DNA of 6,880 nt from an uncultured Eubacteriales bacterium. Lineage in GTDB: Bacteria; Bacillota; Clostridia; Lachnospirales; Lachnospiraceae. The translations under genes and the position numbers were made by a program. Below are positions 4,870 to 6,880 of this stretch, one piece after another. The DNA lies in assembly GCA_902772745.1 (NCBI GenBank), contig CACYBV010000206.1, forward strand, positions 1 through 6,880, given 5' to 3'. Positions within the stretch are counted from its first letter, which is position 1. Each line of letters begins with the position of its first letter. Under the pieces are notes generated by a model. That model searched no databases. It saw only the letters and a program-made list of their open reading frames with translations, and was not told where the DNA came from.

Positions 4870-6713
4870 AGCAAAAGACAGACCGGATGGATAAGAATAT
4901 GGCGGATCAGAAAAGAAATTATCAGAAAGAACTGGAACGGATCATCGACGGGCTGGAGGAAGGCGCGAAAAAACCGCGGCTTCTTCTTCATGCCTGCTGT
5001 GCGCCCTGTTCTTCCTATGTACTGGAGTATCTGAGTGAATATTTCGAGATCACGGTGTTTTTTTATAACCCGAATATTGCTCCGCAGGAAGAGTATGAAA
5101 AGCGGGCTTCGGAACTTCAGCGCCTGATCTCTCAGATGCCGCTGAAAAGCCCGGTGCATTTTCTCGCAGGCCCTTATGATCCGGAAAGCTTTTATGAAGC
5201 CGCGCGCGGCCTGGAATCCGCGCCGGAAGGCGGCGAACGCTGCGAAAAATGCTTCCGGCTGCGGCTCCGGAGAACCGCCCGGGCGGCAAAAACCTTCGGC
5301 TTTTCGTATTTCACGACGACGCTTACGATCAGCCCCCTGAAAAATGCCGCACTCCTGAATGAGATCGGAAGGGAACTTCAGGAGGAATACGGCGTGCCCT
5401 TCCTGCCTTCGGATTTCAAGAAGCGGGGCGGATACCAGCGCTCGATCGAACTGTCGCGGGAGTACGGGCTCTACCGCCAGAATTTCTGCGGCTGTGCATT
5501 CTCGAAGGCCGCGGAGGAGAAGAAACGGGAAATCGCGGAAGCGGAGTTTTCCCTCCCTGAATTCTGCGAGCGCACTGCGGCCTTCATTGACCTCGACCGC
5601 ATACGGCACAATGTCTGTTCGGTCCTTGAAAATGCAGGACGGAGAGAAGGTTTTGTCGCGGTTATCAAGGCAGACGGATACGGGCACGGCGCGGTGGAAA
5701 CTGCGCATGCGGTCTCGGACCTTGTCTGGGGCTTTGCTGTCGCTACGGCGGATGAAGCGCTGTCCCTTCGAAAATCCGGTATTACAAAACCGGTTCTCGT
5801 GCTCGGGCGGGTTATGGAGCGCCGCTACCGCGATATGATACTTCAGGAAATCCGGATCCCGGTATTTGAGCCGGAAAGGGCGGAAATCCTGTCGGAAACC
5901 GCGCTTTCTCTCGGAAAAGAAGCGCTGGTCCATCTGAAAGTCGATACCGGCATGCACCGGATCGGACTTCCGGCAGACGAACAGGGACTTTCTCAGGCTA
6001 AAAAAATCCTGAGCCTCCCCGGAATCCAGACCGAAGGCATTTTCACGCACCTTGCGACCGCGGATATGACAGAAAATCAGGCGGCGTTTCGGCAGATCGG
6101 CGCATTCCGCGCGTTTACGAAGCAGCTCAGAAAAGAGGGCTTCGGAATTCCGCTTGTACATTACGCGAACAGTGCGGCCTCGATCCTTTTCGACTGTGCG
6201 GACTCGGCGCTTCTCCGCGTCGGAATCGCGCTTTACGGCCTGAATCCGTCGGATGAATGCGACTACAGCCCCGCAGGCCTCAAGCCGGCGCTTTCCTGGC
6301 GGACGGAAATCAGCTTTGTCAAGACCCTTCCTCCGGGAGCGCCTGTAAGCTACGGCGGAACCTTTGTGACGGAGCGGGAGATGCGCGTCGCGACGGTATC
6401 CGTCGGCTATGCGGACGGATATCCGAGGTCCCTTTCAAACCGTGGAGAAGTGCTGATTCTCGGGAAGCGCTGCCGGATCCTCGGCCGTGTCTGCATGGAC
6501 CAGATGATGGTGGATGTGTCGGAAGTCCCGGGAGCTTCGGAAGGCACGACGGTGACGCTCCTCGGACGGGATGGCGGAGAGGAGATCACGATGGAGGAGC
6601 TCGGGGCGCTTTCCGGAAGATTCAATTACGAGCTTGCCTGCGATATTTCAAGCCGCGTGCCCAGAGTATACCTTCGGGACGGAAAGATCGTTTCGGTCCG
6701 GGAGCCGCGGTGA
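4866..6713 (+). CDS. Fusion protein: QueH-type epoxyqueuosine reductase + alanine racemase
   Basis: A single 615-residue frame with two complete enzymes. Residues about 37-213 match QueH (DUF208), which reduces epoxyqueuosine to queuosine in tRNA: LLHACCAPCSSYVLEYLS (C44, C45, C48), FYNPNIAPQEEYEKR, ERCEKCFRLRL (C126, C129), TTTLTISPLKN and NFCGCAFS (C208, C210), the Cys sets expected for its iron-sulfur/iron site. Residues about 234-613 are a full PLP-dependent alanine racemase making D-alanine: AVIKADGYGHG (PLP Lys268), HLKVDTGMHRIG (K358 and R365, equivalent to the carbamylated Lys and Arg), HYANSAAS, RVGIALYGLNP (R451, pyridine contact), SYGGTF (catalytic Tyr496), GYADGYPR, GRVCMDQMMVDV and FNYELACDISSRVPRVY. 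The linker (214-233) is Glu/Lys-rich. Start GTG 4866 is chosen for its GGAG (4854-4857) and 4-base overlap with the acetyltransferase gene; ATG 4887 or 4899 remain possible. No standard start codon lies between 5502 and Lys268, so the racemase depends on the fusion. Domain identities are firm; how the two work together is unknown. Confidence 0.93.
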   Translation: MKQKTDRMDKNMADQKRNYQKELERIIDGLEEGAKKPRLLLHACCAPCSSYVLEYLSEYFEITVFFYNPNIAPQEEYEKRASELQRLISQMPLKSPVHFLAGPYDPESFYEAARGLESAPEGGERCEKCFRLRLRRTARAAKTFGFSYFTTTLTISPLKNAALLNEIGRELQEEYGVPFLPSDFKKRGGYQRSIELSREYGLYRQNFCGCAFSKAAEEKKREIAEAEFSLPEFCERTAAFIDLDRIRHNVCSVLENAGRREGFVAVIKADGYGHGAVETAHAVSDLVWGFAVATADEALSLRKSGITKPVLVLGRVMERRYRDMILQEIRIPVFEPERAEILSETALSLGKEALVHLKVDTGMHRIGLPADEQGLSQAKKILSLPGIQTEGIFTHLATADMTENQAAFRQIGAFRAFTKQLRKEGFGIPLVHYANSAASILFDCADSALLRVGIALYGLNPSDECDYSPAGLKPALSWRTEISFVKTLPPGAPVSYGGTFVTEREMRVATVSVGYADGYPRSLSNRGEVLILGKRCRILGRVCMDQMMVDVSEVPGASEGTTVTLLGRDGGEEITMEELGALSGRFNYELACDISSRVPRVYLRDGKIVSVREPR

Positions 6714-6718
6714 GCATC

Positions 6719-6747
6719 TGTCATCCCGGCCGGAATGACACGGTTTT
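6719..6747 (+). terminator. Probable intrinsic terminator after the queH-alr fusion gene
   Basis: TGTCAT (6719-6724) pairs with ATGACA (6735-6740) around a GC-rich self-complementary core (CCGGCCGG), and TTTTAT follows three bases later. It sits six bases after the stop and before the next promoter, where a terminator is expected. The short T-run and the C-A mismatch keep confidence moderate. Confidence 0.6.
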
Positions 6748-6768
6748 ATAAAATCCTGAAACTTTCGC

Positions 6769-6796
6769 TTGACTTTTCCGGAAGATATGCTATGAT
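6769..6796 (+). promoter_or_regulatory. Sigma-A promoter of a downstream gene outside the window
   Basis: -35 TTGACT (6769-6774), a 16-base spacer and -10 TATGAT (6791-6796) preceded by TGC (extended -10). The start is expected near 6803. The gene it drives begins beyond base 6880. Confidence 0.85.
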
Positions 6797-6880
6797 AGTC
6801 GGGTATGTTTACATTAAAACGAACGTGTCTCCGGTTTTAATGTAATGAGATGATCCGGGAACCCTCTGCCCCGCGACGCT
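6797..6880 (+). other. 5' leader region of the downstream transcription unit (runs off window)
   Basis: At least about 78 bases follow the predicted start with no convincing gene. It carries the inverted repeat at 6809-6845 and then a GC-rich stretch. I compared it by eye with remembered riboswitch and T-box cores and found no match I would stand behind, but only its beginning is visible. It may be a structured regulatory leader or the start of a non-coding RNA. Confidence 0.4.
6809..6845. repeat. Perfect 12-bp inverted repeat just after the promoter start
   Basis: TTACATTAAAAC (6809-6820) and GTTTTAATGTAA (6834-6845) are exact reverse complements separated by 13 bases. They begin about 6 bases after the predicted transcription start. 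As RNA this is a stable 5' hairpin; as DNA it could be a repressor operator. No T-run follows, so it is not a terminator. Confidence 0.75.

Noticed and set aside
4815..6161. 448-residue open frame on the minus strand opposite the fusion gene
   Set aside because: Shadow of the queH-alr gene; Arg/Phe-rich low-information sequence, no start signals, while the plus strand has complete catalytic motifs.
6805..6840. Possible 11-codon leader peptide MFTLKRTCLRF at the predicted transcript start
   Set aside because: It would be nearly leaderless with no ribosome site. The three Arg codons are not enough to argue for attenuation, though it overlaps the left arm of the inverted repeat.
6735..6845. 36-codon frame starting ATG 6735 (MTRFYKILKLSLDFSGRYAM...)
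   Set aside because: Overlaps the terminator stem, the promoter and the inverted repeat, and the only purine run is too close to the ATG to act as a ribosome site.
1..6880. A defence system, mobile element, CRISPR array or biosynthetic cluster
   Set aside because: No transposase, integrase, nuclease, toxin-antitoxin pair, direct-repeat array or composition shift was found; the genes are core housekeeping functions.

Overview
The window is ordinary chromosome of a moderately GC-rich member of the Firmicutes, most likely class Clostridia and perhaps Lachnospiraceae-like. This rests on four things seen in the sequence: a leucyl-tRNA synthetase without the extra leucine-specific insert before KMSKS, a primary sigma factor with a Clostridia-like core, a QueH-type rather than QueG-type epoxyqueuosine reductase, and promoters of the TTGACn / TGnTATnnT type with strong GGAGG-like ribosome binding sites. 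The genus cannot be fixed from the sequence alone. There is no sign of phage, insertion sequence, CRISPR array or transferred island.

Layout. Positions 1-1464 hold the 3' part of leuS. After 30 bases, rpoD (1495-3093) follows on the same strand and ends at a strong intrinsic terminator (3121-3151). A PHP-family histidinol phosphatase (3175-3990) runs convergently on the minus strand. Its promoter lies back to back with a second promoter on the plus strand (4025-4106) that drives a 45-residue small gene (4140-4277) too short for most gene callers. A third promoter (4348-4376) starts a two-gene unit: a GNAT acetyltransferase (4396-4869) and, overlapping it by 4 bases, a 615-residue gene (4866-6713). 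A probable terminator (6719-6747) and a fourth promoter (6769-6796) follow. The latter opens an untranslated leader carrying a perfect 12-bp inverted repeat that runs off the window.

The most notable object is the 615-residue gene. Its first third is a QueH-like epoxyqueuosine reductase (last step of queuosine tRNA modification) and the rest is a complete alanine racemase (D-alanine for peptidoglycan), joined in one frame. The joint contains no ATG, GTG or TTG from which the racemase could be made alone, but it does carry a GGAGGAG sequence 12 bases before an ATC codon, at about the place where a normal racemase would start. This looks like the scar of a fusion between formerly adjacent genes.

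Second in interest are the primary sigma factor's roughly 160-residue Lys/Ala/Glu-rich N-terminal tail and its place behind leuS instead of dnaG, and the small acidic gene with a near-consensus promoter whose -35/-10 spacer holds a 14-bp palindrome of operator type. The other genes are housekeeping. No pathway links them all; they are a run of separate short transcription units.
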